From Panagrolaimus kolymaensis (Eukaryota > Nematoda > Chromadorea > Rhabditida > Panagrolaimidae): DNA of 64,000 nt. The translations under genes and the position numbers were made by a program. The stretch covers positions 2,480,001 through 2,544,000 of the forward strand of contig JAJQJQ010000008.1 in NCBI GenBank assembly GCA_028622995.1, written 5' to 3'. The notes beneath the pieces were generated by a model. It saw only the letters and a program-made list of their open reading frames with translations. It had not been told where the DNA came from and did not search any database. Shown in pieces: positions 39,461 to 51,167 of the stretch; within the stretch, counting starts at the first letter, position 1; the number at the start of each line of letters is the position of its first letter.

Positions 39461-40768
39461 TTAATTGTTTCTATTTTTAAACAAAACATTATTATTGTTA
39501 TTATTTTGTGGATTTGGTGTTGCTGAAACAGTGACAGCACTAACATTCTTAGATTCCGCTAAGTTACTGCAAATTAAATTAGCATTTTTGATTATCCATA
39601 CAAAAAATTTTATAACCATAATACAATATTTTCGATAATGGCTTAAAAAAACTAAAACAAGGATGGAATCAATAAATATTCTTCCAACATAAAGACATTG
39701 TAAAAGTGGAGAAGATCCTAAATATATTATCATATCCGGGAATTCAGGGTAGTAAGGTACATGAAAGTTTCCATTATTATCATAATAATAATCGCTGCTA
39801 TTATATACAGATAATTCTTTAATATAATTAATTATTCCAGAAATATTGTTATAAAACATATAACTAAAAACTAAAACAGTCATAAAACATTGAAAAAGGA
39901 TGACTAAAGTTATTCGAAGAGTTGAATATAAGCTTGCGCGATTATTTTGAGCTTGAAAAATAATTTGTTTTCCAACTTTGACTGCAACAAATATTGCAAA
40001 AATGCATGAAAGAATTAAAATTATAATGGGCAAAAATAATTGAATATAACCCAAAATAAATAATAATATATTTTGTTCCTGCTTCACATTGAGATAACAG
40101 GCGGTTAAGTTATCCGTTATAATATTACAAGGGGTTATATTTAAGCAATGTAAAACTTCACATCTCACAAAGCCCTCTCCTATTTCATTCCATCGAGCTT
40201 CATCTGCCCAAGCACGAGATTGTAAACTAAGAGTAATAAATATTTCAATAATAATTATAAACAAAATGGTTTTGAAAGGAGTAAAATATTTTTTATAAAA
40301 ATTTGAATAAAACATACATAAAAATCGAGAGAGAGTCAAAAGAAAAAGTGGAGTAAAAGAACAAAAATGCATGACAAGTTTAACAAATCGATTGAATTGG
40401 GTATAATATGATGAATCCCCATAAAAACATGTAGCTTCACCTTGATTGAATCTCTCTGAAAAATTATCATCAGGGAGAGGTTGAAAATACTTTCGATACG
40501 TGGGTTTTTCACAAATATAATCATAAACAAAACAAAAATCCCAAAAAGCTTGATTCAAAATAAACCATTGATATGTTTCAATACTTTTACCAAAAATTGA
40601 AATTATTATAATAATAAAAATTAGCATCCAACAAATATATCCAAAACCGATGGTTTCCAAAATGAATGGAATTTGAAATCCAACACAATCAATCCATGAT
40701 TTGAATGAAGCATTTTTTCCAAGGGCATTACATCGAATCAAAGAATATGATGGAGGAGGAGCGGACAT
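39461..40768 (-). CDS. Intronless seven-transmembrane receptor
   Basis: A single exon of 435 aa starting MSAPPPSYSLIRCNALGKN. Seven hydrophobic segments: ICWMLIFIIIIISIFG, WFILNQAFWDFCFVYDYI, FCSFTPLFLLTLSRFLCMFY, ILFIIIIEIFITLSL, LFLPIIILILSCIFAIFVAV, LRITLVILFQCFMTVLVFS and RIFIDSILVLVFLSHY. S-R-F-L-C-M-F-Y after TM3 stands in the place of a DRY motif. The Cys-rich loop between TM4 and TM5 (CEVLHCLNITPCN) and Asn-rich tail are shared with 36303-37635, its frameshifted tandem copy; a more distant relative is at 57230-58447. Lack of introns is unusual beside the other receptors here and suggests a retroposed founder. Chemosensory function is inferred; the subfamily is unrecognised. Confidence 0.85.
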   Translation of the reverse strand: MSAPPPSYSLIRCNALGKNASFKSWIDCVGFQIPFILETIGFGYICWMLIFIIIIISIFGKSIETYQWFILNQAFWDFCFVYDYICEKPTYRKYFQPLPDDNFSERFNQGEATCFYGDSSYYTQFNRFVKLVMHFCSFTPLFLLTLSRFLCMFYSNFYKKYFTPFKTILFIIIIEIFITLSLQSRAWADEARWNEIGEGFVRCEVLHCLNITPCNIITDNLTACYLNVKQEQNILLFILGYIQLFLPIIILILSCIFAIFVAVKVGKQIIFQAQNNRASLYSTLRITLVILFQCFMTVLVFSYMFYNNISGIINYIKELSVYNSSDYYYDNNGNFHVPYYPEFPDMIIYLGSSPLLQCLYVGRIFIDSILVLVFLSHYRKYCIMVIKFFVWIIKNANLICSNLAESKNVSAVTVSATPNPQNNNNNNVLFKNRNN

Positions 40769-40855
40769 TATATTTATTTTATATTAATTTATTTATTTTT
40801 CATACAAAAAAAGCAAAGTTTGAGAAATAAAAAAAATTTTTAATTTATTTTTTTT

Positions 40856-41215
40856 AGTTGGAGGTGTAAAATTTCTGAAAAATATTGTATTAATATATAC
40901 CTTTTTTCTTTTTTCAAAAACTCATCAGTCGATTTTTGAATCTAACAACAAATGCTAGTAATTTTTAAAAAATTTTTTTGTGAACTCTGCTTACCCCACC
41001 TGCAAATTATAATTTATTTCTTAAGGTTGTTGTTAAATTGTTAAAACAAATTTTCTTAAAACCTATTAAAAATGCACATAATTTAAATTTTAAGAAAATG
41101 TTTCACACATACTTATTTTTTCAACATTCATATTTATTTTATTTATGGCAGTTAAAAGCAGATTTTTATTTTTAATATATACCTATTAAGCTCGCCCTTT
41201 TCCATGTAATTTCTC
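40856..41215. repeat. Duplicated receptor-flanking spacer, copy 2
   Basis: The second copy of 35663-36018, same orientation, with scattered substitutions and indels. It lies between the intact receptor (39461-40768) and the receptor relic at 42405-42497. Confidence 0.7.
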
Positions 41216-42404
41216 TAATATTTTTAACTGTTTTTCTTAAAACAGTTTTTATTTTTCAATATTATTATTATTTTTTGGATGTCAATAATTAAAAGATCAA
41301 TTTTATCTGCAAAAAAGAGGAACTATTTATTATTTTTATTTTCTTGGAATATTATACATATTTTTCTACAATATTAGTCCAGTAAAAAAACGTTTTTTCT
41401 TTTGAATTTTAAACCTTCTAACAAAAAAATTCACAGCATACAAAAAAAGTTAAGGAAAAGTTTATTTGATTCCTGAAACTTAATGTCATTTTTTGTATTC
41501 ACAATTTCTAAATTTACGGGCTCTTAATTCTGTAAAAAATAAATATAATAAAAAAAAAGCAATAAACGTTAACAACCAACAAAAAAGTTCATTATTTTTC
41601 CTAAAATTAAATTATTGCCATAAACAAAGGAGGAAAAAATGATCGAACAAGGTCATATCCTTCCTATTTTGTGCATAGTATCGATTTTGTAAAATGTGGG
41701 TTTTATTTTTGGCGCCTAAAACTCTCTGCTCTCTGCCAATTTTAGTTAACAGCATCCTTTTCCAACAAAAAAAATTTAGTTTTTTATTTTTCTCTTGTTT
41801 TTTCCTCATTCAAAATTTTTTTCCAAGACAGTTTTTGAATATTTTATAAGTTTCTTGTTTTCATTTTTTTGATTAATGAGTGTAACACATTTAATAAAAT
41901 TGAAACAATGTTTACTGTTTTTTTCGTATTTCACATTAAGTTGAATGCTTTCTATCAAAGAAATAGCAAATTAATTAAATATTATAGAAAATTGAAGTTT
42001 TTGTTGGCAAAAACAAAACGCAGTTATCATAGATATGTGCATTCAAGTAACAAATGAAATGAGCATAAAAAATTCTCATTAAAATTGAAAGAATCATAAC
42101 AAAAACCCTTTATTTTCTTTCAAAAATTAAAAAAAAGTTTTATTTTATTTTTATTTTTTCTTCTTCTTAGAATAATTGATTTTTTTTAGATAGCTTCATG
42201 GATCTCAATTTGATTACAATGGTTGGAATAAAAAAAAGTAAACTAGATAAGAAACGATTTCATTTTCATTTGTGGTTCAATAAAAATTTTTAATTTTTTC
42301 TATATTTATTAAAATAAAAATTCAAAAAGACAGATACTACAGAAATATAAAATATAACAGAAAATAAATACATTTTATGAAGGAAAGAATTTCCTATATA
42401 TTTT
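41216..42404. other. Intergenic, no gene recognised
   Basis: 1.2 kb of AT-rich sequence with no ORF of coding character. Presumably the decayed downstream flank of the third receptor copy. Confidence 0.45.
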
Positions 42405-42497
42405 TTTAATTGTTTCGGTTTTAAAATAAAACATTGTTATTTTTATTTTCAGGATTATTATTTGTGGCTGAAATGGTGATGGAGCTAACATTTTAAT
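42405..42497 (-). pseudogene. Receptor 3'-end relic
   Basis: About 90 bp match the last codons of the receptors at 36303 and 39461. The string GAAATGGTGATGGAGCTAACATTTT aligns with GAAATAGTGATGGAGCTAACATTTT of the first copy and is preceded by the same AAACATT...TTATT tail. The rest of the gene is gone. It shows that the tandem array once had three units. Confidence 0.65.
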
Positions 42498-43765
42498 AAA
42501 TATTTAATGAATGTTATTTGTTCGGACTTGGAGCCATATAAAAATGACTGTGAAAAAAAAAATAACGTAAATTATATAGCTCGACCTTTATTTAGTTGTG
42601 GAGCTCAATTTAGCAAATGAATATTCAATTACAAATATTTTTTATATATTTTTACGTAATTAATGTCACAATAATTTTGAAATGAAAATCTGTGGGGAGC
42701 TGATGTGTTCTATGAACACAGATGTTTGGTTGATTCCAAAAAAGAGGCCTCATGCAACGATTATCCGGAGGATATCTGCCAATGCAAAGCATCATATTAA
42801 TGACAAGTCAGCTTTAAGTTTTACATGATAAACCTTTTCATCTATCAAGAAAGATAAACAATTTTTCTTCTATTGTGAGTATTGGAAATTAAAATCCTTT
42901 AAAACAAAACAAAACAAAAAAAATATAAAATATTTAAAAAAATTCTACAGTGAACAAAACGCAAAAATTATTAAAAGGAAAAATAGAAAATAGAAAATCA
43001 ACAAAATAAAAAAAAGCGCAGATGTAAGCTTTTTGGATCAATAAAATCGGAATTGTGGTGGAAAAAAGCGCCATAAAAAAGGATGACTTTTGCGCAATTT
43101 TTCTTTTTGTCTTTTTTTGAAATTAGATCTCTCAACAACAGACAAACATAAAATAACTGGAGCATCAAATTTTATAAAATTAAATTATTTAATTTTGTTT
43201 TTTTCATTTTTTGCAAAGTTAAATTTATTTTTTGCACAGTTTCATTGATTTTACTAAAAAAGAAGAACTTTTCTTAAAGAAAAAAACTATTTAAAACATA
43301 TTATCCAATCTTATACGATCCTCTATTCGATTGCCTTTAATATAAAAAAAAGAGAACTAAAAAATATCTTCCAAACATTCAAAACGACAACGAAAAAAAG
43401 AGAGAAAAAAATTGGCCTTTATAATTAAATATCGCTAATGACTTTTACGAAAAAAGCAGTCGACTAAAATGTCAAAAATCATTCTTTCTTTTTTCTGCAT
43501 CCATCTATCTCTGCGCCTTTTTTATTTATCCCAGAAACAACTCTGTATTTGCACATTTTTTTTGAATTATTTGCCATTATGCTTTTTTGAAGTTTGCATT
43601 TTGTTCGCTTTGCATTTTTTTGAATATTTAAACATATTTTTGTCTAATTTTTGTGCTAAAAAGAATTAAAATCTTTTTTGAAATATCTGAATTTTTTGGC
43701 TATGAATAGCTAAATTATAGTTATTATGAAAATATGTTTTAGATCTTACAATTTTTGGCAGTCAA
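42498..43765. other. Mostly empty, with one exon-like stretch
   Basis: AT-rich. A 39-codon plus-strand frame at 42684-42800 (ENLWGADVFYEHRCLVDSKK, then EASCNDYPEDICQCKASY and stop) has coding composition and four Cys, like the last exon of a secreted protein. I see no acceptor or partner exon and do not call a gene. Confidence 0.4.
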
Positions 43766-43925
43766 AAGTTAGTGAAGCCCTCAAAAGAAAGAAAATCTCA
43801 TTGACTGCTGATTTATGGTCCAATTTAAAAAAGAACATATTATTTATAGTTGTAACCAACACATTCTTTGACAAAAATTTACAATGACAAAATTTGATTT
43901 CATCATATTCAAGCTTTAAAGGTTA
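43766..43925 (+). mobile_element. hAT transposase remnant
   Basis: The frame KVSEALKRKKISLTADLWSN, then ILFIVVTNTFFDKNL, with in-frame stops after it. The I-S-L-T-x-D-x-W motif followed by a V-T-x-x-F-x-D strand is the start of the RNase-H-like core of hAT/BED transposases. Heavily decayed. It is the only autonomous-type hAT trace here, beside many non-autonomous elements. Confidence 0.65.
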
Positions 43926-44118
43926 ACATTATCATATTTCCATTACAGTAATGTTCTATGCTGGTTTAACTTCTAAAAAAATACATGACAGAAATGGAAA
44001 AAGCAAAAGCAAAAAAAGATTTCGCTTTTTTTATGCGTAAAGTTTAGTCAACGTTTTCTTACATTTTTTTTTTGGAATATTTTAAAGAATTTTTTTAAAA
44101 AAAATTCTGTGAGACAAC

Positions 44119-44981
44119 CAGGCCTCTTCCACGGGCCGACATTTGACGGCCCGGCCCGGCCCGGCCCGTCTTGACTTCGGCCCGGCCCGGCCTGCGGCCC
44201 TTTTGGTTTAGGCCCGGCCCAGGGCCGGGCCGGGCCGGGCCGGCCCGTCAATATCGTCCAAAAAAATTTTTCGCTGTTTTTTCCAAAAAAATTTTTTCGT
44301 TGTTTTCTGACATTATTTTTTTATTGTTATAATTAATTAAAATTTTATTTTTTACAAAATAAGTGATAAACAAGCACAAAAATACAAAAATAAATTTTAA
44401 CAAAAAAAACTAAATGCTTCAACTGTCACAAAATAATGATTTGAAAATGACATGATAATTTATTTGAAAGTTTCTGAAATTTTACCAAGGGATCTTCCAA
44501 TCATTATTTTTGTAACAGTTGAAGCGTCCATGCCAAGACGCTTATCTGTAAGGTAAGAATAATTATCGAAGATCGTTGAAACTTTATCCTCCTTTTTTAT
44601 TGTTTTTTTAAATTTTCGTTGTTTTTTTAATACTCCAAGAATAAAATACACAGTAAAAAATAATACCAAAAAAATTTACATTAAATAAAGAATTAAAAAA
44701 TTTTCATGAAAATACAAAAAAAATATTTTTTGGAAAATGACGGGCCGGGCCTACAAAAGTCGGACCGTGGAAGAGGCCTGATAGACAACCAATAATAATT
44801 TTTCGAAAAAAGAAATAAATTTTTTCCAATTTTTGCAATTTTTCTTTAATTTAAAAAAAATTTAAATGCTTAGGCCTGCGGGCCGGCCGATCTTCAGCCC
44901 GGCCCGGCCTCGGCCCGTCTGAACTTAGGCCCGGCCCGGCCCGGCCCGGGCCGGGCTGGACGGGCCGAAGGAAGAGGCCTG
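44119..44981. mobile_element. GC-rich hAT-like element, composite
   Basis: Ends CAGGCCTCTTCC and GGAAGAGGCCTG. GAGACAAC is duplicated exactly at 44111-44118 and 44982-44989. Near both ends are GGCCCGG/CCGGGCC arrays. An internal GGAAGAGGCCTG-type end at 44769-44780 is followed by AGACAAC, so a second right end, with part of the target, is embedded. This points to a partial duplication or a one-ended rearrangement. No protein. Confidence 0.85.
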
Positions 44982-44989
44982 GAGACAAC

Positions 44990-45892
44990 TTCAATTTAAT
45001 AAAGATGCGAAGAAGCACACGATAATGGTATATTTATACTAAAAACAACGATTTGGAAACGCAAAGGAAGCAACTGAATTTATGTGAGGAGATTTTTCAT
45101 TGCTCATTTCTATCCTCCCTTTCACAATATCAATGGCGTCAACTTTAACGACGAATATTCATTCAGTTATGTCTGATGATCATATACACATTTTTAAAGA
45201 CCAAAAAGCAAAGTCACAACGCCCCACTTGTTGGTGTTTCTTAAGGGATATAGTTCCAAGAGACAACACCAAATATTTTTATTATTGATGATCCAAGTTG
45301 CTTCAATATTATCATGCAATTTGATTAAAGCAAGTATTGCTTTTTGATTAGTATTTTCTGTGGAAATTTAAACACATATTTCCAAAAAATAGGATGTGGT
45401 TAAAATTAAGTGCCAAAATATCTCCCAATCATGTTCTAATTTTGTAATATTTACTATATTACTGCTCTTCCATTTAAAAAAGTTCATTAAAAATTACTTT
45501 GTTAAAAGAAGACGAAAAAACTAAAAATAAATATTAAAAATAAAGTTAATACAAAAAAACAAATTGCAAAAAAAAAGAAAAGAAAAATAGCAAACTGCGC
45601 TTTTCCTTTCAATCTTTGCTTGTTTGATTCATAAAATTTTTATATTTCGATGTTGACCGTTTTTGTTCAATGAAATTTTTGTTATGTATAATAAAAAATT
45701 TATGCTTGAAGACCGCTTTTTTACTAGTGGAATAAAACAATAATAATTTAATTGTCTCGTAATCAGATTTTCCATTTTAATGAATCAAAAAGAATTACTG
45801 TTTTTCAAAAAATTCTGTTAATTAGTCGTTTCAAAAGCTATAAACTTTTTTCCCACAATTTTAAGTTAATTCCCTATCAACAATTGCAAACC
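44990..45892. other. Intergenic, no gene recognised
   Basis: AT-rich. A 62-codon ORF at 45100-45288 has no recognisable features. The last 60 bp before 45893 include CTATAAAC, a possible TATA element of the peptide gene. Confidence 0.45.
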
Positions 45893-46220
45893 ATGAATGT
45901 CAAAATTTTTGTAACTTTTGTTGTTTTCTTTGCCATTGTTGTTGCTTGCGTTTATGGTTTCCATGAATACACATCCGACGTCGACTTTGACAACTATGAT
46001 AGTAGTAAAACGGTAATAAATATCTTTGATTTTTTTCGTTTTTAAAAATTTAAATTTGTAGTCCAGCTTTAAAACACCCTCAGAAAAGATTTCCAAGCTA
46101 AACGTCGATAAACCATGTAGCAGCTCATTTGTTTGTTTGCAATCCATGTGTAATAAATGTTGCGGATCATGTTCTGGATTTCCTTGTGTCTCATTCATGT
46201 GTCATTATTGTTGTAAATAA
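45893..46220 (+). CDS. Secreted ten-cysteine peptide, second subtype
   Basis: Two exons, 45893-46012 and 46062-46220 (phase 0), 92 aa. The signal peptide is MNVKIFVTFVVFFAIVVACV. The core follows NVDKP and keeps ten Cys: QSMCNKCCGSCSGFPC and FMCHYCCK. It differs from the 21-32 kb members by D-K-P before the first Cys in place of a dibasic site, and by G-F-P-C. The same features occur in 53080-53383 and 53767-54088, so a second subfamily sits in this part of the window. Function unknown. Confidence 0.85.
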
Positions 46221-46421
46221 TGAGGATAATATACAATGTTATGGAAAATATTTGTTTTGTGTTCAAAAAAATGAAAAAATAAAATATTAAAATAAGTAAA
46301 TCATCAAATTAAATAAATTACAAAATGGTAAATAGTCCAGTTCCATCAACAACAACAAAAAAATCTTAATTTATTATTTTAAAAAAATGATCCAAGTTGA
46401 GAAAATTTTTTTTTCAAACTT

Positions 46422-48000
46422 CACGGCGGTATAAAGTCAACGGTTCAAATGGATTTGTTCATTTGGTCATTTGTGGTACGCAATGCCAAAAAACAAAGGA
46501 AAAGCAATTTTTTTTGTAAAAAATGGCTGTTTTTTTGCATATTTAATTATAATTCTCGATGGTTATTCAGTTGAAAAATACTGAAACTTTAACAGAATAT
46601 GTAATCGAATATTGCGGATATGATGGTGAAGATAGATTTTCGTAAAAAAATCAATGAGCCAAAATCCTGACGTAAGAGTTTTGTGCATTTTGGTCATTTT
46701 TCCATTAGAAAAAGTTACTTTTTTTGCAACTTTTTTAGAAATAATTATGGCTAAATTCATTAAGTTACTTTAATTTTATTCTATGACATTGGAAATCTAT
46801 AATCTAATCTTGCCTACAAATTAGTATAATCAGTTTTTCCAAAGACAATCTTTTTCCGAAAATCCTGACGTAAGAGTTTTTTTCATGCATGGTAACATAG
46901 CTATTGCGTTAAAAAAAAGCAAGAGATTGTGATATTTTTTTATTTATTTTATTTTTATTTTAACCAAAATACAAATATTCTTTGAAAATAATAAGTTTCG
47001 TAAAATGTTTTATATAAAAATAACTAAATTCGGCTATAATATGTTCAATTATAATTTAAATCATGGGAATTTAAAAAAAAATCCAAAAAAACAAATATTA
47101 TGATAAATCTTTATCTTTTAATTCAAAGAAATTGCGAATCTAGTAAACTTCCGCGTTCGTCAATTGGTAAACTTTCTTTTTCATCGAAGCATATATTTCT
47201 TTCCCAGCTCCAACTCATTATCAAAAAAGTAGGAATAAGCTCAAAAGAAAAGAATGGCATTTTGGACTTTCTATTTAAAAACACAATATTTGGAGTTGAA
47301 AAAAACGTTTCATTTTATTTTTTTGATTAATATTTTATGTATTTTTCTACATTAAATTGTTATTGATTTAATATTATTTAAATTTTAAAGAAGAGTGAGC
47401 ATAAAAAATGCTAAAAAATGTTTTTATTACCTTTAATATGTATTTTGGTTAAAATAAAAATAAAATAAATAAAAAAATATCACAATCTCTTGCTTTTTTT
47501 TAACGCAATAGCTATGTTACCATGCATGAAAAAAACTCTTACGTCAGGATTTTCGGAAAAAGATTGTCTTTGGAAAAACTGATTATACTAATTTGTAGGC
47601 AAGATTAGATTATAGATTTCCAATGTCATAGAATAAAATTAAAGTAACTTAATGAATTTAGCCATAATTATTTCTAAAAAAGTTGCAAAAAAAGTAACTT
47701 TTTCTAATGGAAAAATGACCAAAATGCACAAAACTCTTACGTCAGGATTTTGGCTCATTGATTTTTTTACGAAAATCTATCTTCACCATCATATCCGCAA
47801 TATTCGATTACATATTCTGTTAAAGTTTCAGTATTTTTCAACTGAATAACCATCGAGAATTATAATTAAATATGCAAAAAAACAGCCATTTTTTACAAAA
47901 AAAATTGCTTTTCCTTTGTTTTTTGGCATTGCGTACCACAAATGACCAAATGAACAAATCCATTTGAACCGAGCTTTTTCCATCAGCCTATACCGCCGTG
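46422..48000. mobile_element. Foldback element with 0.55-kb inverted arms
   Basis: Arms of about 555 bp (46422-46976 and 47448-48000) are nearly perfect inverted copies around a unique loop of about 470 bp. Ends CACGGCGGTATA / TATACCGCCGTG, flanked by ACTT at 46418-46421 and 48001-48004. Each arm holds two copies of TCCTGACGTAAGAGTTTT. A 65-codon ORF is identical in both arms (46563-46760 minus, 47652-47849 plus) only because of the symmetry. No transposase. The loop may be captured host sequence. It lies 300 bp before the start of the Hsp70-like pseudogene. Confidence 0.85.
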
Positions 48001-48299
48001 ACTTGTGATAAAAAGCTATTTTTATCTGCCAGTCTTTTTCTACCGAATTTTTTTTTACACTCAGGACTTTGAGTGATAAAAAACGTGGTGCTACACGCAT
48101 AAAAAAATTTTTTTTACTCCTTTTTCTTCTCACGGACGATATAAATTTTTTTCTCACTTGCTCGGTGTTATTTTTTACAACTGATAATAAAAATTTCAGT
48201 CTTCTTTTCTTCTTTTTTTTTTTGACTTTTATTGATTTTATATTTTCCAACATATTTATCAAAAACTGGTTTACCACACTTTCCGTTTAATAGTAGACG

Positions 48300-50799
48300 A
48301 TGGTTTTTCACATCGCAACTATGGCTTCAAGCGGCATCGTTAAAACATACAATGACAACAATAAAGTTCGTGCGACGCTACTGCTTCAAAACTTACCATT
48401 TAAAATTATGCCAGGTAAATTTTAAACTCTTTAGTGATAAATTTTTATCTTTCTTTATTTTTACAGTTAACTACAACGAAATTAACAAAGTGGATGCAAT
48501 GTTTAAGGAATTAAAGTTTAAACTGAAACTTAATGGAAAGCCTGGTATTGCTTGCATATTTATGTTAGGATTGTATAATACGGATATACGTAAAAAATTT
48601 GTTGAAAATGGAATGCACATGGGATTTTCTGATGTTCATTTAATAGGTATACCGACCTTATTATTTGTAAAATTTATGTCAAAAACTAATTATCTATTGA
48701 ATACCGGCGATATATTTTGGATGATATGGTCAAATTTTTGTTTTATATGGGAAAAGATAAATACAAAAGCCAAAGTGTTGAAACTATTGGTACTTAAAAA
48801 CATTTCAATAGAGGAAAAATTGAAGAAAATGAAAGCGGACATTAGTACCAATAAGACCCAGTCGCTATAATTATTTGGAATGATGCAAAATTTGATTTAC
48901 ATTGCGCAAAAAATATTTGTCCGACATCTAATTTTATTACAATTTTATCCAAAAGGGAAGATGAAATGGACGATCTTTTATTGATAGCTCGAATGAAAGC
49001 GAATGATCCCAGAGTAATTAAGCAGGAAGTGTTCCTTTGTTTTAATCTTTCTATACCAATTATATCAAACGGTAATGAAATTATGCGTATTAATGAATCT
49101 ACGCCAGTACCACTAGAAAAAACCGCAATAATTAATATTGAAAATAATGAAGAAATATTAGAAGTGAGTTAGAAAGTCCAAAACGAGTCGTTATTAAAAT
49201 GATATTTTTAATTTTTAGATTTCTGGTGCTACTACTGTGTTAAAATTTTTTAGTGAAAAAATTATAGTTAGTCCAGAAATGCGGATAGCGGGGAAATGTC
49301 TTATTACAATAAAATGTAATACAAATATGATTTTTAGTGTCGAGTGTTCCCCTTTTAAATCTATCGAGTCTATAAAATCCAAATTAGAAAATTTATTTTT
49401 TGACCGAACGCAGGTAAAAAAATAAAAATTATGAGATAATTTCGAAAATAAAATTCTGTTGCAAATTAAAATCGAAAAAATTTTAGACCAACTACCAAAT
49501 CTTGAAAAAAATAAACTCGTATGCCGATGAAATAAATGCAATTGGAATAGATCTTGGAACTTCACGATGTTGCGCGGCAGTAAATCGAAGAAATGGAATC
49601 GAAACTGTAGCCCTCGATAACACTGGCGATAGACAACTTCCTTCCTTTATTTCCTTTGATGAAGAAAAAGAAAAATGCGGTCAAATTGTAATCAACCAAC
49701 TACAAACATGTCCAAAATCATCTGTTTTTGATTCAAAACGAATTATTGGAAAGACTTTTAAAGAAGTTAAAATCAATGGCAACTGGCCATTTGAAGTGAT
49801 AAATGTGGGCAATGAACCACGATTACGAATTCAAGGCCCCAATAATGAAATCGTTCAAAAACATCCTGAAGAAGTAGCCGCCGTTTTGTTAAAACATATA
49901 AAAAAGAAAGTAGAAGAATTTCAAGGTAAAGAAATGGACGAAGTTGTTATTACTGTTCCAGCAGCGTTTACACCTAAACAAAAGCTAGCGACTCACGTTG
50001 CTGGAATGTTAGCGGGTTGGAAAAAAATTCATTTGCTTCCAGAACCCGTTGCGGCTTCATTGGCATATTTTGTTAGTCGGCCCATTCCAAATAAGTTTAC
50101 TATGTTACTCTTCGACTTTGGTGGAGGTACTTTGGATGTTTGTATTTTCAATATTGATAATGACACGCTTCAAATACTCAGTCAAAAGGGTGATAGCAAT
50201 CTTGGTGGAAGAGATATTGATAATCTTTTATTTGATCATTTTTCTTCAACTTTGAAAGATCGCTACAAAATTGATGTAAAATCCAAAGACAAACTCAAGT
50301 TTAGGTTAATGCAAAAATGTGTAGAAATTAAACACACTTTATCAATTCAAAAGGATGCAACGTAATTTTACAAAAAAAAGTTATATGGATATAAATTTAA
50401 ATTTTTTTTAGATTGGATATTAACGATTTTAATACAAATATCGAAGATACTTTAGTGATTAGCCGATTAGTGTTAGAAACTATGTCAGCAAAGTTATTGG
50501 ACCGAGTTAGATAAGTAATTATTGGAGCCCTCGCTGCTGCAAACTATACCTCCAAAGATATAAATAAAGTTTTATTAGCTGGCGGAAGCTGTCGAATACC
50601 TATGGTTAAAAATTTATTACACGATATGTTTCAAAAAGCCGAACATTGTTGTGAAGAAAATCCAGATGAAGTCGTGGCTATTGGAGCTGCATATTATGCT
50701 TATCATCTAATGTTGACAGAAAATGAAAAACGACTAATGTCGAATGATGTTGTTGATTATGATGAAAGTGAAGAATTTATTGAATCAACAAGGTTTTAG
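48300..50799 (+). pseudogene. Long Hsp70-like gene with frameshift and nonsense codon
   Basis: Exons 48300-48414, 48467-49163, 49219-49413, 49487-50361 and 50412-50799 match the intact relative at 54564-57003. The N-terminal degenerate half starts MVFHIATMASSG. One base is missing near 48868 (the frame resumes as IIIWNDAKFDLHCAKN). The NBD half is well kept: GIDLGTSRCCAAV, FDSKRIIGKTF, WPFEV, EVVITVPAAFTPKQKLA, IHLLPEPVAASLAYF, DFGGGTLDVCIF, LAGGSCRIPMV, final ESTRF. A second lesion is TAA at 50512-50514 where the relative has GAA (after LLDRVR). Two independent lesions favour true pseudogenisation. An extra exon (49219-49413) separates the halves. Confidence 0.85.
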
Positions 50800-51167
50800 A
50801 CAAATGATGAAAGAATAATTTTATTTATTTTCTCCCTTAAATTGTATGTATTCAAAAAATAATTATAAAATGATAATAAAGTTTTTTAATGAATAAAACG
50901 AGATAAAATTATTTTGCTTGTTTGTTTTTTATTTGAAGCTAAAACAGATATTTATAGTGGGTTTTTTATAATGAGCAATGTGTTTGAAAGCTTAAAAGTT
51001 AACTTAGAAGAAATAAAAAAATCATTTTACAAATTTTTTATTATTTCTAATTTTTAAAATAATTTTGCGAAGAAAAAGATTAATGCCAATAATTTAGTGA
51101 ATTTATATAAAATGCGACCATAATGAAGCTAAAATTAAACAAAAAAAGATATTTTTAAAAAACAAAT
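50800..51167. other. Convergent spacer, no gene
   Basis: 3' ends of two convergent loci. AATAAAG near 50876 is a likely polyadenylation signal for the Hsp70-like gene. Nothing else seen. Confidence 0.5.

Noticed and set aside
45100..45288. 62-codon ORF after the GC-rich composite element
   Set aside because: No signal peptide cleavage context, no homologue recognised, and flanking sequence decayed. Possibly part of an old transposon.
46563..47849. Identical 65-codon ORF on opposite strands
   Set aside because: Same reason: the two copies are the arms of the foldback element at 46422-48000.
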